DNA from: CAVZBT01 sp963773605
GTDB taxonomy: Bacteria > Acidobacteriota > UBA6911
Direction of reading: 5' to 3'
DNA length: 64,000 nt
Assembly: GCA_963773605.1 (NCBI GenBank)
Contig: CAVZBT010000010.1
Location: forward strand, 372,001-436,000
Below, one piece after another: positions 53,326 to 62,310 of the stretch; positions within the stretch are counted from its first letter, which is position 1, and each line of letters starts with the position of its first letter. The position numbers and the translations under genes were made by a program. The notes beneath the pieces were generated by a model. The model was not told the origin of the DNA and did not search any database. It worked only from the letters and a program-made list of their open reading frames with translations.

Positions 53326-54042
53326 TCACGCCTTGGGCGTGAATTGCGACAGGTCGTAGATCTGGAGTTTTTTCTCCAGGCCGGCGACGCGGTCGACCAT
53401 CATTTCGAATCCGCGGTCACCAAAGAGCTTGTGCTCTCTCTCCTCGAAGCGCTCGCCGAGCTCGCCGTATTCCCTGTCCGTGAACACGTCGTGGAGTGCG
53501 GGGAAGAGGACCGTATCCTCGCGCGCCTCGTGCGGGGCATACATCCGGATGAAAGACCGCAGCGCTGCGGAGAGGCGCTTCCGTTCCCCCGGAGTGCGCA
53601 ACGCCTCCGCTTTGCAGAGCTGCAGGGTGAGCTCGGTGACCTTGCGCCCCGCCTTGTGCTGGGCATCCAGGACTTCGACGAGATCGACAAGGCGGTTGGT
53701 TTTGCGAAACCTGGGGAACAGGTGTTCCTCCTCGAGCTTCTCGTGGTAGTCCTCGATGAAGGATCGGATAATGCCGGCTGCCTCGGCGGTCGGCTCGGGG
53801 GCGAACCCCGACCCGGAGTCCAGTCGCGCCGCCGCCTCCTCGTAAATCAGGAGGATGCGCTTCAGCAGCCCGTGCTCCCGCATCAGGTCCTCGGCGGGGG
53901 ACACGTCCTCTTCTTTTTTCCCCTCGACGGTCTTTGGGGACTGCCCTCGGCTGCGGCGCGCGAACGATGTCGCCGCGATCGAGCCCAACCCGAAGGCTCC
54001 CGCCACGAATCCGCGGCGGTTCAGGTGTACACGAAATGTCAT
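53326..54042 (-). CDS. TAT-exported hemerythrin-like protein
   Basis: 238 residues with GGGAG before the ATG. Twin-arginine signal LNRRGFVAGAF. The hemerythrin (HHE) four-helix bundle shows iron ligands: MREHGLLKRIL (His), EDYHEKLEEEHLFPRF (HxxxE...H), VLDAQHKAGR (His) and MYAPHEAREDTVLFPAL (HxxxxD). It should bind a di-iron centre and O2 or NO, and may act in iron or redox sensing. The gene is convergent with the secreted hypothetical. Confidence 0.85.
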   Translation of the reverse strand: MTFRVHLNRRGFVAGAFGLGSIAATSFARRSRGQSPKTVEGKKEEDVSPAEDLMREHGLLKRILLIYEEAAARLDSGSGFAPEPTAEAAGIIRSFIEDYHEKLEEEHLFPRFRKTNRLVDLVEVLDAQHKAGRKVTELTLQLCKAEALRTPGERKRLSAALRSFIRMYAPHEAREDTVLFPALHDVFTDREYGELGERFEEREHKLFGDRGFEMMVDRVAGLEKKLQIYDLSQFTPKA

Positions 54043-54114
54043 ATGGGTTCTCCCGGGATGCGGGTGAGGGTGGGTTTCACTGTAGGGAAGTTACTCCCGA
54101 GTCCCGCACGGATC

Positions 54115-54229
54115 AAGTGGGCGGGGGTGGCCCGACCCCGCCCCGGGGTGAGCTACAATTGTCGGATCGTCGAGACATCCACGGGTCGAGCCAGATCCCG
54201 GGCCGCGTCGAGCCGGCGCGGCCCACTCC
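54115..54229 (+). repeat. Family B repeat, full copy B3
   Basis: AAGTGGGCGGGGGTGGCCCG-ACCCCGCCCCGG at the left, TGAGCTACAAT in the middle, and AGATCCCGGGCCGCGTCGAG-CCGGCGCGGCCCACT at the right. It aligns with B2 over its length. Intergenic, between hemerythrin (minus) and HtrA (plus). Confidence 0.7.
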
Positions 54230-54321
54230 GTCCCCCGGCCCCACCTGCCACTTCAAATCTGGTTTGGTTGCTCGCATGATTACAGGGGTGCGATTTCCCC
54301 TCGCCCCGTCCAGGAGGACTC

Positions 54322-55818
54322 ATGAGAACGATTATGGTGGCATCATCCCGATCTGTGGTTAACAGGGGCTTCATCGCATTTGCTATTTCTCTCATGTTGC
54401 TCGCCGGAGCGACGCAAGGGTGTCGAGAGCGCGGCGCGGAGCGCGTTGTCACTGCGGGGCCGGTGCTGGAGCCGCCGCCGACCCATCCCAGCACGGCGGT
54501 GACAACCTACGCCGACGTGGTGGGCAGGGTGGCGCCCGCGGTGGTGACCATCCGTTCGGAGCGGCGCGTGCGTGCGCCGCGGCAGTTCCCATTTATGAAC
54601 GACCCCTTTTTCCGGAATCTCTTCGGTGATGGGGGGCGGGTGCCCGAGCAGCAACTCCAGATGGGTCTGGGTTCGGGGGTGATTGTCACCCAGGACGGGT
54701 ACGTGCTGACCAACCATCACGTGATCGACGGGGCGGAGGAGATCCAGGTCGAAACGGCCGGGGGCCGCACGTACCGGGCCAAGCTGGTTGGCTCGGACCC
54801 CCCCTCCGATCTTGCGGTTTTGCGCGTGGACGCGGACAACTTCGCGATGCTGCGCCTGGGCGATTCCGACAGGGTGCGCGTCGGCGACGTGGTGCTCGCG
54901 GTCGGCAATCCGCTCGGCGTGGGGCAGACCGTTACGGCTGGGATCATCAGTGCCAAGGAACGCTCCACCGGTCTGGGTAACGGAACCTTCGAGAGTTTCC
55001 TGCAGACCGACGCGCCGATCAACCGCGGCAACTCCGGGGGAGCGCTGGTGAACACGGCGGGCGAATTGATCGGGATCAACTCGCAGATACTGTCGACGTC
55101 GGGAGGAGGGAGCATAGGGATCGGCTTCGCGATTCCATCCAACATGGCACGTCAGGTCAGTGAACAGCTCATCAAGGCGGGCAATGTCCGGCGCGGCAAA
55201 CTGGGGATCACTATCCAGCCCGTGACGCAGGATATGGCGGCCAGCATGGGTCTCAAGGACACGCGGGGCGTTATCGTCGCCTCTGTCGAGCCGGGCAGCC
55301 CGGCGGACCGGGCCGGGATCCAGCAAGGAGACGTGATCACGCAGTTCAACGGCGCGCCGGTGCAGGATGGCAACAGGTTTCGAAACAGCATTGCGGCCCT
55401 GGCACCGGGATCGGATGTCACCCTGACCCTGATGCGCGATAGCCGGGAGCAGCAGGTTAAGGCCAAATTGGTGGAACTTGGCGCACCCTCAAGTGCAGAA
55501 CAGGGGCAGGGCGGCACCGGCGAGCCGTCGGAACGCGGGCGCTATGGGTTAACCGTGACCCCCCTCACCCCGGAACTGGCCAGCCAACTCCGTGTCCGGC
55601 CGGGTTCTCCCGGGGTCGTGGTGACCGATGTCGACCCGGTCGGGGCTGCGGCGGAAGCCGGGATCAGCCCCGGAGACCTCATTGTGCAGGTCAACCGTCA
55701 ACCGGTTCGCAACGTGGACGACTTGAGGAATGCCCTGTCGAAGTCGGCCAACGCCCCGGTGCTGCTGCTCGTGCAGCGCGGCGGCAACCCCTATTTCGTC
55801 ACCCTCCGCCCGCAATAG
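54322..55818 (+). CDS. htrA: HtrA/DegP-family periplasmic serine protease with two PDZ domains
   Basis: 498 residues, AGGAGG before the ATG. N-terminal export signal ending at AGATQGCRERG, where a Cys could be a lipidation site. Protease domain with triad His in LTNHHVIDGA, Asp in PSDLAVLRV and Ser in NRGNSGGALVN. PDZ1 runs from about residue 290 (LGITIQPVTQDM...GVIVASVEPGSPADRAGIQ) and PDZ2 from about 405 (LTVTPLTPEL...VVVTDVDPVGAAAEAGI). It degrades misfolded envelope proteins. Both PDZ domains are intact. Confidence 0.95.
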   Translation: MRTIMVASSRSVVNRGFIAFAISLMLLAGATQGCRERGAERVVTAGPVLEPPPTHPSTAVTTYADVVGRVAPAVVTIRSERRVRAPRQFPFMNDPFFRNLFGDGGRVPEQQLQMGLGSGVIVTQDGYVLTNHHVIDGAEEIQVETAGGRTYRAKLVGSDPPSDLAVLRVDADNFAMLRLGDSDRVRVGDVVLAVGNPLGVGQTVTAGIISAKERSTGLGNGTFESFLQTDAPINRGNSGGALVNTAGELIGINSQILSTSGGGSIGIGFAIPSNMARQVSEQLIKAGNVRRGKLGITIQPVTQDMAASMGLKDTRGVIVASVEPGSPADRAGIQQGDVITQFNGAPVQDGNRFRNSIAALAPGSDVTLTLMRDSREQQVKAKLVELGAPSSAEQGQGGTGEPSERGRYGLTVTPLTPELASQLRVRPGSPGVVVTDVDPVGAAAEAGISPGDLIVQVNRQPVRNVDDLRNALSKSANAPVLLLVQRGGNPYFVTLRPQ

Positions 55819-55859
55819 TCGCGGCCAGGTGCCGCAAATTGATGCGACCACGCGGATTG

Positions 55860-56000
55860 TGAAGTGCGGCGGCTCGACGCCGCCGCATTTCGAGATTGCA
55901 GGGCGAGCACCGCAATGTCGCGATTTGGGGTGGCGCCGAGGCGCCGAGTATTTCGGCCGTAGGGCGTAAGGGGAAAGCGGCGCCGAGGTGCCGCACTCCA
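55860..56000 (+). repeat. Family A palindromic repeat, copy A4
   Basis: Starts TGAAGTGCGGCGGCTCGACG and ends CGAGGTGCCGCACTCCA; the interior is longer and less conserved. Between htrA and the PqaA-like gene, on the same strand. Confidence 0.7.
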
Positions 56001-56140
56001 AAGGAAGCCCTCGAGGCTGAGCAGGAGAAATACAGCGTCGGCGCGACGACCAGCTTCTTCGTCATAAGCTGCAGAATCTGCGGGAGCCCGGGCCCCGGCT
56101 GATGCGGTACTATTACCGGAAATGCCCAGGGGGATTGTTG

Positions 56141-57535
56141 ATGCATGAAACGAACGTCCGGGTCGTCCTTGGTCTTGTGATCACTCTGTCTCTGGGGGCT
56201 TACGCCGGGCCGCGCATTGGGACGGGTGCCGGCACCGCACTGGACCGGTACGTCTTTGCCCCGGACTCCGCGTACGGCTATCGCCTGGACCACTCGACCA
56301 GGGGCGCCGGGTTCACGACCCACGTGCTTTCGCTGACCTCGCAGCAGTGGCGCTCCTCCGCCGAGGTCGACCACCCCGTCTGGGAGCACTGGCTTGTCAT
56401 CATTCAACCCGACCAGGTCAAGAGTTCCACGGCCCTCCTTTTCATTTCGGGCGGGTCGCTCGGCAGGAAGGCCCCCCAGTCCGCCAACCCCGCGCTGGCC
56501 GCCATCGCCACGGGGACGCAATCGGTGCTGGCCGAAATCCGTGGCGTGCCGAACGAGCCGCTCAGGTTTGCAGACGACGAACGCACGCGCACCGAGGACG
56601 CCATAATCGCCTATAGCTGGGACAAGTACCTGAAAACAGGGGACGAAACCTGGCCGCTGCGTTTGCCGATGACCAAGAGCGCCGTGCGTGCCATGGACGC
56701 GGTGAGCGACTTCCTGCGCGCGCAGCAGAACATCAACGTGGACAAGTTCGTCGTGGCCGGGGCGTCGAAACGAGGCTGGACGGCATGGACGGTTGCGGCG
56801 GTCGACGACCGGGTGATCGCCGTGATGCCCCTGGTCATCGATGTGCTCAACAACGAGCGGTCGATGCAGCACCACTTCCGCGCCTATGGGTTCTGGGCTC
56901 CCTCGCTCGAGGACTACACCTCGATGCGCCTGATGGAATGGGTGGGTACGCCGCAGTGGAAGGCGCTGATGAAGATCGAAGACCCATTCTCGTATCGCGA
57001 CCGCCTCACCATCCCCAAATACATCGTGAACTCCACCGGCGACCAGTATTTCCTGCCCGATTCGTCCCAGTTCTACTTCGACGAATTCAGAGGAGAGAAA
57101 TACCTCCGTTACGTGCCGAACACGCGGCACGACCTGGAGAATTCGGATGCGGCTTTCAGCCTCGCCGGGTATTACGAAAGCATTGTCAAAGGCACGCCGC
57201 GGCCGCGGTTTTCCTGGAAATTCGAGAAGGACGGCTCCATCGTCGTCCGAACCCAGGATCAGCCTTCAGGAGTGAAGCTCTGGCAGGCGACGAACCCGAA
57301 CGCCCGGGACTTCCGGCTTGACACCCTCGGGCCGGCATACAAAAGCTCCGCGCTGGAGCCGGGGCCGGATGGCGCTTATGTCGCACGGGTTGCCAAACCG
57401 GCCGGGGGGTGGACGGCGTTCTTTGTCGAGCTGACGTTCCCGAGCGGCGGGATGTACCCGTTCAAGTTCACGTCGGGCGTGCGCGTCGTCCCGGAGACCC
57501 TCCCATTTCCGCCGCCCATAAGACGCGACCCATAG
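56141..57535 (+). CDS. PhoPQ-activated pathogenicity-related (PqaA-like) hydrolase
   Basis: 464 residues from ATG 56141 (an ATG 13 codons upstream gives a polar extension before the signal). Signal peptide VVLGLVITLSLGAYA. Alpha/beta-hydrolase domain of the PhoPQ_related family: LLFISGGSLGRKAPQ, nucleophile elbow VVAGASKRGWTAWTVA, Asp in NSTGDQYFLPDS, His in PNTRHDLENSD. Family members are secreted; the best-known homologue is associated with antimicrobial-peptide resistance in Salmonella. The substrate is not known. Confidence 0.85.
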   Translation: MHETNVRVVLGLVITLSLGAYAGPRIGTGAGTALDRYVFAPDSAYGYRLDHSTRGAGFTTHVLSLTSQQWRSSAEVDHPVWEHWLVIIQPDQVKSSTALLFISGGSLGRKAPQSANPALAAIATGTQSVLAEIRGVPNEPLRFADDERTRTEDAIIAYSWDKYLKTGDETWPLRLPMTKSAVRAMDAVSDFLRAQQNINVDKFVVAGASKRGWTAWTVAAVDDRVIAVMPLVIDVLNNERSMQHHFRAYGFWAPSLEDYTSMRLMEWVGTPQWKALMKIEDPFSYRDRLTIPKYIVNSTGDQYFLPDSSQFYFDEFRGEKYLRYVPNTRHDLENSDAAFSLAGYYESIVKGTPRPRFSWKFEKDGSIVVRTQDQPSGVKLWQATNPNARDFRLDTLGPAYKSSALEPGPDGAYVARVAKPAGGWTAFFVELTFPSGGMYPFKFTSGVRVVPETLPFPPPIRRDP

Positions 57536-57603
57536 ACCGCAGGCACGAGTCTGAGTCGCGGGGCGATTTCGACCGGCGAGACGCAAAGTACGGGTGCCCG
57601 ATA

Positions 57604-57765
57604 TGGAGTGCGGCGGCTCGACGCCGCTTTGTGGGCGCCGCCTCCTGGCCGGGTCCGACCGTATCCTTCGTGTCTTCCGCCGAAGATCGATGGCGCTGTG
57701 TAACTGGCGGCGCCGAGGCGCCGCCGAGGGAAGCGGCGTCGAGCCGGTCGAGCCGCCGCACTCCA
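57604..57765 (+). repeat. Family A palindromic repeat, longest copy A5
   Basis: Left end TGGAGTGCGGCGGCTCGACG, right end GTCGAGCCGCCGCACTCCA; arms of over 20 bp are complementary. The interior holds a second palindrome, GGCGGCGCCGAGGCGCCGCC. 162 bp long. Between the PqaA-like and YjbR genes. Confidence 0.8.
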
Positions 57766-57866
57766 GATGCGCTTTCGTGCTGAAAAAACAAATTGGAACG
57801 AGGTGTTACGCCGTGGCTGGCTTTTGAATGTCTTCCGCTGTCGGCGCACACGAAAGCCGGGCAGCC

Positions 57867-58211
57867 TTATTGGAGCTTGTCGCGGATCTTGCGCGGTAAT
57901 CGAGCTTTGACCAATCGGTACGCCGTTTTGACTCGCTTCTGAAGTTCGCGGGCTGCCATGGCGGTCTCCCCGTCTTCCAGGGAGACCCACCATGCCCGGG
58001 CGAGGTAGGGCGCCGGAATGATGCCCTGCCGCTCCGTCAACTCCGCAAACTCCTCGGGCGTGCACTTGAACGACACCCGGTGCGGCGGATCCAGCATGAC
58101 CATCGCGAACATTTTGCCGCCGACTGAGAAGACCAGGTCGCCGTCCCACTTGATGTCTTCCGTTACATGCGGCAACGAGCGGCACCACTTGCGAACCTCA
58201 TCCAGGACCAT
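57867..58211 (-). CDS. MmcQ/YjbR-family protein
   Basis: 114 residues from ATG 58211, where AGGAGGTG is upstream; a start at 58265 would lack one. Signature segments: VRKWCRSLPHVTEDIKWDGDLVFSVGGKMFAMV, SFKCTPEEFAELTER and IPAPYLARAWWVSLE. The family adopts a CyaY-like fold often described as DNA-binding; the cellular role is not clear. Confidence 0.85.
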   Translation of the reverse strand: MVLDEVRKWCRSLPHVTEDIKWDGDLVFSVGGKMFAMVMLDPPHRVSFKCTPEEFAELTERQGIIPAPYLARAWWVSLEDGETAMAARELQKRVKTAYRLVKARLPRKIRDKLQ

Positions 58212-58299
58212 CGTCTTCACCTCCTGCCCGAACCCATGGAACTTGCCGGTCCGGAGATCAGGCAACGTTTACGCGGACGTCCACCGGCGGGTGCGCGAG

Positions 58300-59596
58300 C
58301 TAGACATCCTGTATGCCGAACGGTTTGCGGTACTCCTTCGTGAGGTACCGGTTTGCTTCTTTGTCGTCACCGAAGGTCTCGGTGGCGGGATCGAAGATTA
58401 CATCGCGGCCGAGGCGGTGCGAGATGTTTCCCAGGTGGCAAAGCGTCGTGCTGAGGCGACCGATTTCGGTGTCCGAATTCGGTTGCTGCCGGCTCCTGAC
58501 GCACTCCAGGAAGTTGGCGGTGTGAGAACCGCCGGCGTCCTTGCCGCCCGGGCCCTCTTCGCCGGACTTGCCGATCACGTGCCACCCGTTGCCGTCGACG
58601 ACCAGGGTACCCTCGGTACCGTAGAACGCCGTTCCGGCCGTGACGCCCTCGAGCGGGTGGTATTTCTGGAAGCTGTGCATCTCCCACACGAGCATCAGGT
58701 CGCCGTAGTCGTATGTGACCACCTGGGTGTCGGGCACCTCCTTGGCGTCGTCGAGCCAGTAGATGCCGCCGTTGCTGGAAATACGCCGCGGGCAGGCACT
58801 TGTCCACGCCCCGCATTTTCTGGATACCCCACATCGCGACGTCGAGCATGTGCACGCCCTGGTTGCCCAGCTCGCTGTTGCCGTAGTCCCAGAAGAAACG
58901 CCAGTTGTAGTGAAAGCGGTTGGGGTTGAAGGGCCTGAGTGGGGCGGGCCCGAGCCACATGTCGTAGTCGGCCCCCGCGGGCGGTGTGCCGTCGGGCGGG
59001 GTGCCGATGCTTTCACGCAGCTGAGTGATCCAGGCCTTGATCAGGCAGACCTTGCCCAGTTTCCCGGAGGCCGCGTATTCGACAGCGTCCCGGATGTGGG
59101 CGGCGCTGCGCCGCTGCGTGCCGACCTGGACAACGCGTTTGTAGCGGCGCGCGACATCGCGCATTCGCTGGCCTTCCTGGATGGTTTGCGACAGGGGCTT
59201 TTCGATGTAGACGTCCTTGCCCGCCTGGCACGCCAGGATCATTTGGGCGGCGTGCCAGTGGTCTGGCGTGGCGATGATCACCGCGTCGATGTCCTTGTCT
59301 TCGAGCACGCGGCGGAAGTCCTTGCAGGTCGCGGCTTTTTTCCCTTGCGCCTTCTCGATATCGGCGCCGACCCGGCCCAGGATCGCGTCGTCGATGTCGC
59401 AGAAAGTCTTTATCTCGGCCCCGTCCTTTATGGCGTTGAGTGCGTCGGCCCGGCCCTGGTTGCGGCCGCCGATCAGGCCGAGCACGACCTTCTCGTTGGC
59501 GCCCCTCGCCCAGGGATCCAGGTTGGCGAATGCGGCAGCCGCGCCGGCGGACGCCATTCCGGCATTCTTGATAAAGGCCCGACGATTCTCGCTCAT
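58300..59596 (-). pseudogene. TAT-exported Gfo/Idh/MocA-family oxidoreductase, frameshifted
   Basis: Start ATG 59596 with GAGGAGAGGACC before it. A twin-arginine-like signal (SENRRAFIKNAGMASAGA) precedes the NAD(P)-binding fold (VVLGLIGGRNQGRADAL) and the family motif VYIEKPLSQT. The frame runs to GVDKCLPA near 58796, where the natural continuation RISSNGGIYWLDDAKEVPD lies in another frame and reaches the end at 58300. An extra base (or two missing) in the GC-rich run CGCCGCGGGC at 58784-58793 explains it. The joined protein would be 431 residues. Substrate unknown; acidobacteria and planctomycetes hold many such exported relatives. Confidence 0.75.
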
Positions 59597-59744
59597 GGTC
59601 CTCTCCTCGTAATGACTTCGCCTCTTAATAACTTCGCCGCGCCGCCGAGATGCCAAGCAGGGAAGTGAGGTGCCCCGCGCTGGTGAGCAACCCCACGGGA
59701 ACGACGGGTCTCACAGGCCTCCTTGCGCATGCGCAAGCGCAGGG

Positions 59745-59972
59745 TCAGGCGCCGCGCTTCCGGGCGCGGCGGGTTCGGAGGGTGCGCTTCTTCGGCTGCC
59801 GCGCCGGGGAGCTCGGGAGCCCGTACAACTGGTACATGCAATCCGGTCCGAGCAGCTCGGCGGCGCGCTTGTGGGGCAGCACCAGCCTGCCGGAGAATAG
59901 GAGTTGGCGATACCGGTACTTTTTCCGGATGATTTCGGCCGCGTCCTCACGTTCGGAAAACTCGTCTCTCAT
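59745..59972 (-). CDS. Small conserved-looking hypothetical protein
   Basis: 75 residues with GGAGGG before ATG. Sequence begins MRDEFSEREDAAEIIRKKY and includes HKRAAELLGPDCMYQLYGL; the C-terminus is very basic (KKRTLRTRRARKRGA). It starts 19 bp after the spermidine-synthase-like gene on the same strand, so is probably co-transcribed. Function unknown. Confidence 0.6.
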   Translation of the reverse strand: MRDEFSEREDAAEIIRKKYRYRQLLFSGRLVLPHKRAAELLGPDCMYQLYGLPSSPARQPKKRTLRTRRARKRGA

Positions 59973-59991
59973 CCAGATCCCTCCGGGGCGA

Positions 59992-61335
59992 TCAGTGGCC
60001 GGCGGAGGCGCCCGCCGACGACGGTTGGAGCGGAGCCCCTAAGACAGCAGCCTGAAGGGAGGCGGGGAGGGCCGCGAAACTCTCCATCGCCTTCGCCTGG
60101 GCGCGGCCCCTGTTTCCTTCCGCCGCCACGACGGAGGCCTCCCACAAGCCGGCGCCCGCATCCTGCCACCGTAGATGCTCCGGGTCGAGTTGGGCCAGCG
60201 CCGAGCCCTGTGGGCGTGCGCGTAGTTCCCGATACAGGGCCGCGAGCGCCCGGCCCGGGACAGGTCTTTCGTCCCCCTCGCCTCCGTGGATCTCGAGATG
60301 GGCGGCCGAGCTGAGCAACTCCAGCCAGGGCCGGCTGTCCTGGTTGCGCTTCGGGCTCAGGTTCATTGCGTCGTGAGGGTCGAATGCCCCGACGAAGTGG
60401 ATCCACAGCCCGGCCGGTTCGGAAAGGTACGGGTTTGTGCGGGAGCGCGCGGGGGCTGCGTACCGCACCTGACGATCGATGGCCGCCACATCGAGCGGGC
60501 CCGGGTCGCGACGGCCGATCAGGGCCACGGCAGGTTGGTCGGCTCGGAAGTCCCCACGCCAGAGCGTGGCTTCCGGATACGCCTGCGGGAAGGTTGCGAT
60601 CACGATGCGGAACGATTCGTCCGACAGCTGGTACAGTGGAGCCCACTGGCAGAAAATCCCGCCCGGCAGCAAAGCATCCCACGTTGCACGGAAGTGCTCG
60701 AGCGAAAACAGCGAAGATTCGCCCGGGCGCCATGGGACCACCAGGTCGCCGACAATCACATCGAACTTGCGGCCCGACCCGCGGAGGAAGTTTCTCGCAT
60801 CTTCGGGCAGGATCTGCGCGCGGGGGTCAGAGGCGATGTTGTGGTTCGAATCCGCGAAATGGTCCCGGGCCGCCCGAATCACCTCCGGGACGATTTCGAG
60901 GGCGACGAGGCACTCGACCGGGTGGACCAGCGCCGCCCCGGCCGTGATGCCGGTCCCCCGACCGAGAAAGGCCACTTTTCGCGGCGCGGGGTGCAGGAAA
61001 AGGGACGGGGCGCCGGAGATCAGGGCGTACAGCGGCCCGCACAGGTGATCGTACGCGGCGAATGCCGGCGCCACGAGCAGCGCACCGGCCGCGATCCCGA
61101 ACTCCAAAAGGGCATAGGCGCGCAGCGGCCGGAGCCATCGGGCGGAGCGCCTGCCCAGAACGGCATTGCCGACGGCTATGCCGAGGAAAAATGCCGAGAG
61201 GGTCGCCGCCGCCGCCGGGGCCGTGGCCCCGAACAGAGTCGAAAACCGCCGCATCCAAAGGATCTCATAGATCAGCGCGAGCGCCCCGGACGCGAAGGAG
61301 AAGAGATGAAACGGCACAAGGCGGAAGGATTGCAT
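59992..61335 (-). CDS. Spermidine-synthase-like membrane/methyltransferase-fold protein, shortened form
   Basis: 447 residues from ATG 61335. It begins with about four hydrophobic helices (FHLFSFASGALALIYEILWMRRF; AAAATLSAFFLGIAVGNAVLG; YALLEFGIAAGALLVAPAF), the N-terminal part of fused transporter/spermidine-synthase-like proteins. It then passes directly into the spermidine-synthase fold (RKVAFLGRGTGITAGAAL, LVALEIVPEV, FDVIVGDLVVPW). Relatives are usually about 700 or more residues with many more helices, so an internal block seems to be missing in frame. The enzyme may or may not use polyamines. Confidence 0.65.
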   Translation of the reverse strand: MQSFRLVPFHLFSFASGALALIYEILWMRRFSTLFGATAPAAAATLSAFFLGIAVGNAVLGRRSARWLRPLRAYALLEFGIAAGALLVAPAFAAYDHLCGPLYALISGAPSLFLHPAPRKVAFLGRGTGITAGAALVHPVECLVALEIVPEVIRAARDHFADSNHNIASDPRAQILPEDARNFLRGSGRKFDVIVGDLVVPWRPGESSLFSLEHFRATWDALLPGGIFCQWAPLYQLSDESFRIVIATFPQAYPEATLWRGDFRADQPAVALIGRRDPGPLDVAAIDRQVRYAAPARSRTNPYLSEPAGLWIHFVGAFDPHDAMNLSPKRNQDSRPWLELLSSAAHLEIHGGEGDERPVPGRALAALYRELRARPQGSALAQLDPEHLRWQDAGAGLWEASVVAAEGNRGRAQAKAMESFAALPASLQAAVLGAPLQPSSAGASAGH

Positions 61336-61554
61336 TACGGTGAACACCAATATCTGAAACAGATAGACTTAGTGATCCGGACCGGAAGGTCAACAGGAAT
61401 GTGGCCGTCAGCGGTCGATCGCCCCGCAGTGGGCGACGGGAAGCCCCAGGGCTCCCGCAGGCTGCGCGGCCTACGCCCGGGGAATTCGTGTCCCGCGCTG
61501 CCGCGCTCCGAACGGCCGCCGGTACAAACATTCGGATTTGCCGGGGCGCCAAGT

Positions 61555-61560
61555 TACAAT
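61555..61560 (+). promoter_or_regulatory. -10 box TACAAT immediately before the start codon
   Basis: TACAAT, five bases (CTCGT), then ATG 61566, the same spacing as at 46583 and higB. It suggests a leaderless transcript; no ribosome binding site is seen. Confidence 0.45.
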
Positions 61561-61565
61561 CTCGT

Positions 61566-62198
61566 ATGCGATTTCGGACAGTGTCTCTCGGTGTTCTGGC
61601 GGTGCTCCTCATTGCTGCTGAGTTTCTTCCCGTCCACCCGGGTCCCCAGCTCTACCGTACCCACGATCAGGCCTGCGACTGCGATCCCGCTCGCTCCGAA
61701 ACGATGCAGGCGCGTCAATGCAGCCTCTGCCGCGAGGCCGAGACCCGGGCACCGGAGCTGCTCTATTTCTTCCTCAGGGACAACAATCCGCGGAAGCCGA
61801 ACCGCTGGCTCCTCTTGCCGCGCGCCCACTCCGAAGGGATGCACCACCTGCAGATGGATGCCGGGCAGAGCGCCATTTTCTGGAAGGCTGCGGTTGAGAA
61901 GGCGTCCGAGCTCTGGGATTCCCACTGGGGACTGGCGGTCAACGGCGAGCGCTCCCGCACGCAATGCCATGCGCACGTCCACATCGGTAAACTGCTCGAG
62001 GGCGTCGAGGAGGAGGCATACCTCTACAAGCTCGGCGCCGCCCCGATTCCGGGTAAGGCCGCGCTGCTGGTTCCGGATATCTCGCGGTTGCGGATTCCCT
62101 CATCCGGCGAGGGGTTCTGGATTCACGCGGCAGACCGCGAGCTGCACCTGCACATCGAGGATTCCTCGGCGGCCAGCGAATTCGTCCTGATGAGGTAG
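61566..62198 (+). CDS. Exported HIT-like/CDP-diacylglycerol-pyrophosphatase-like protein
   Basis: 210 residues from ATG 61566. Signal or membrane anchor MRFRTVSLGVLAVLLIAAEF, then a cysteine-rich segment (DQACDCDP, QARQCSLCREAE), and a HIT-like catalytic triad QCHAHVHIGKLL (HxHxH). HIT enzymes hydrolyse nucleotide-phosphate bonds; Cdh-type exported relatives split CDP-diacylglycerol. The Cys residues might bind a metal. Function otherwise inferred. Confidence 0.7.
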   Translation: MRFRTVSLGVLAVLLIAAEFLPVHPGPQLYRTHDQACDCDPARSETMQARQCSLCREAETRAPELLYFFLRDNNPRKPNRWLLLPRAHSEGMHHLQMDAGQSAIFWKAAVEKASELWDSHWGLAVNGERSRTQCHAHVHIGKLLEGVEEEAYLYKLGAAPIPGKAALLVPDISRLRIPSSGEGFWIHAADRELHLHIEDSSAASEFVLMR

Positions 62199-62310
62199 CG
62201 TCCGATCACCGGCTTTGTTGCGCCGGATTCCGCTGGGAATCCAGTTGCGCACCCGGAAACCGGACGATAGTCTGCTCGTGGCCGTAGTCACGCATTTGGA
62301 GTTCCTCGCC

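Noticed and set aside
55799..57130. 443-codon minus-strand frame opposite the PqaA-like gene
   Set aside because: Shadow of a gene with a recognisable hydrolase elbow and signal peptide.
60286..62190. 634-codon plus-strand open frame
   Set aside because: Antisense to the spermidine-synthase-like gene and out of frame with the HIT-like gene; Arg/Gly/Pro-rich with no motifs.
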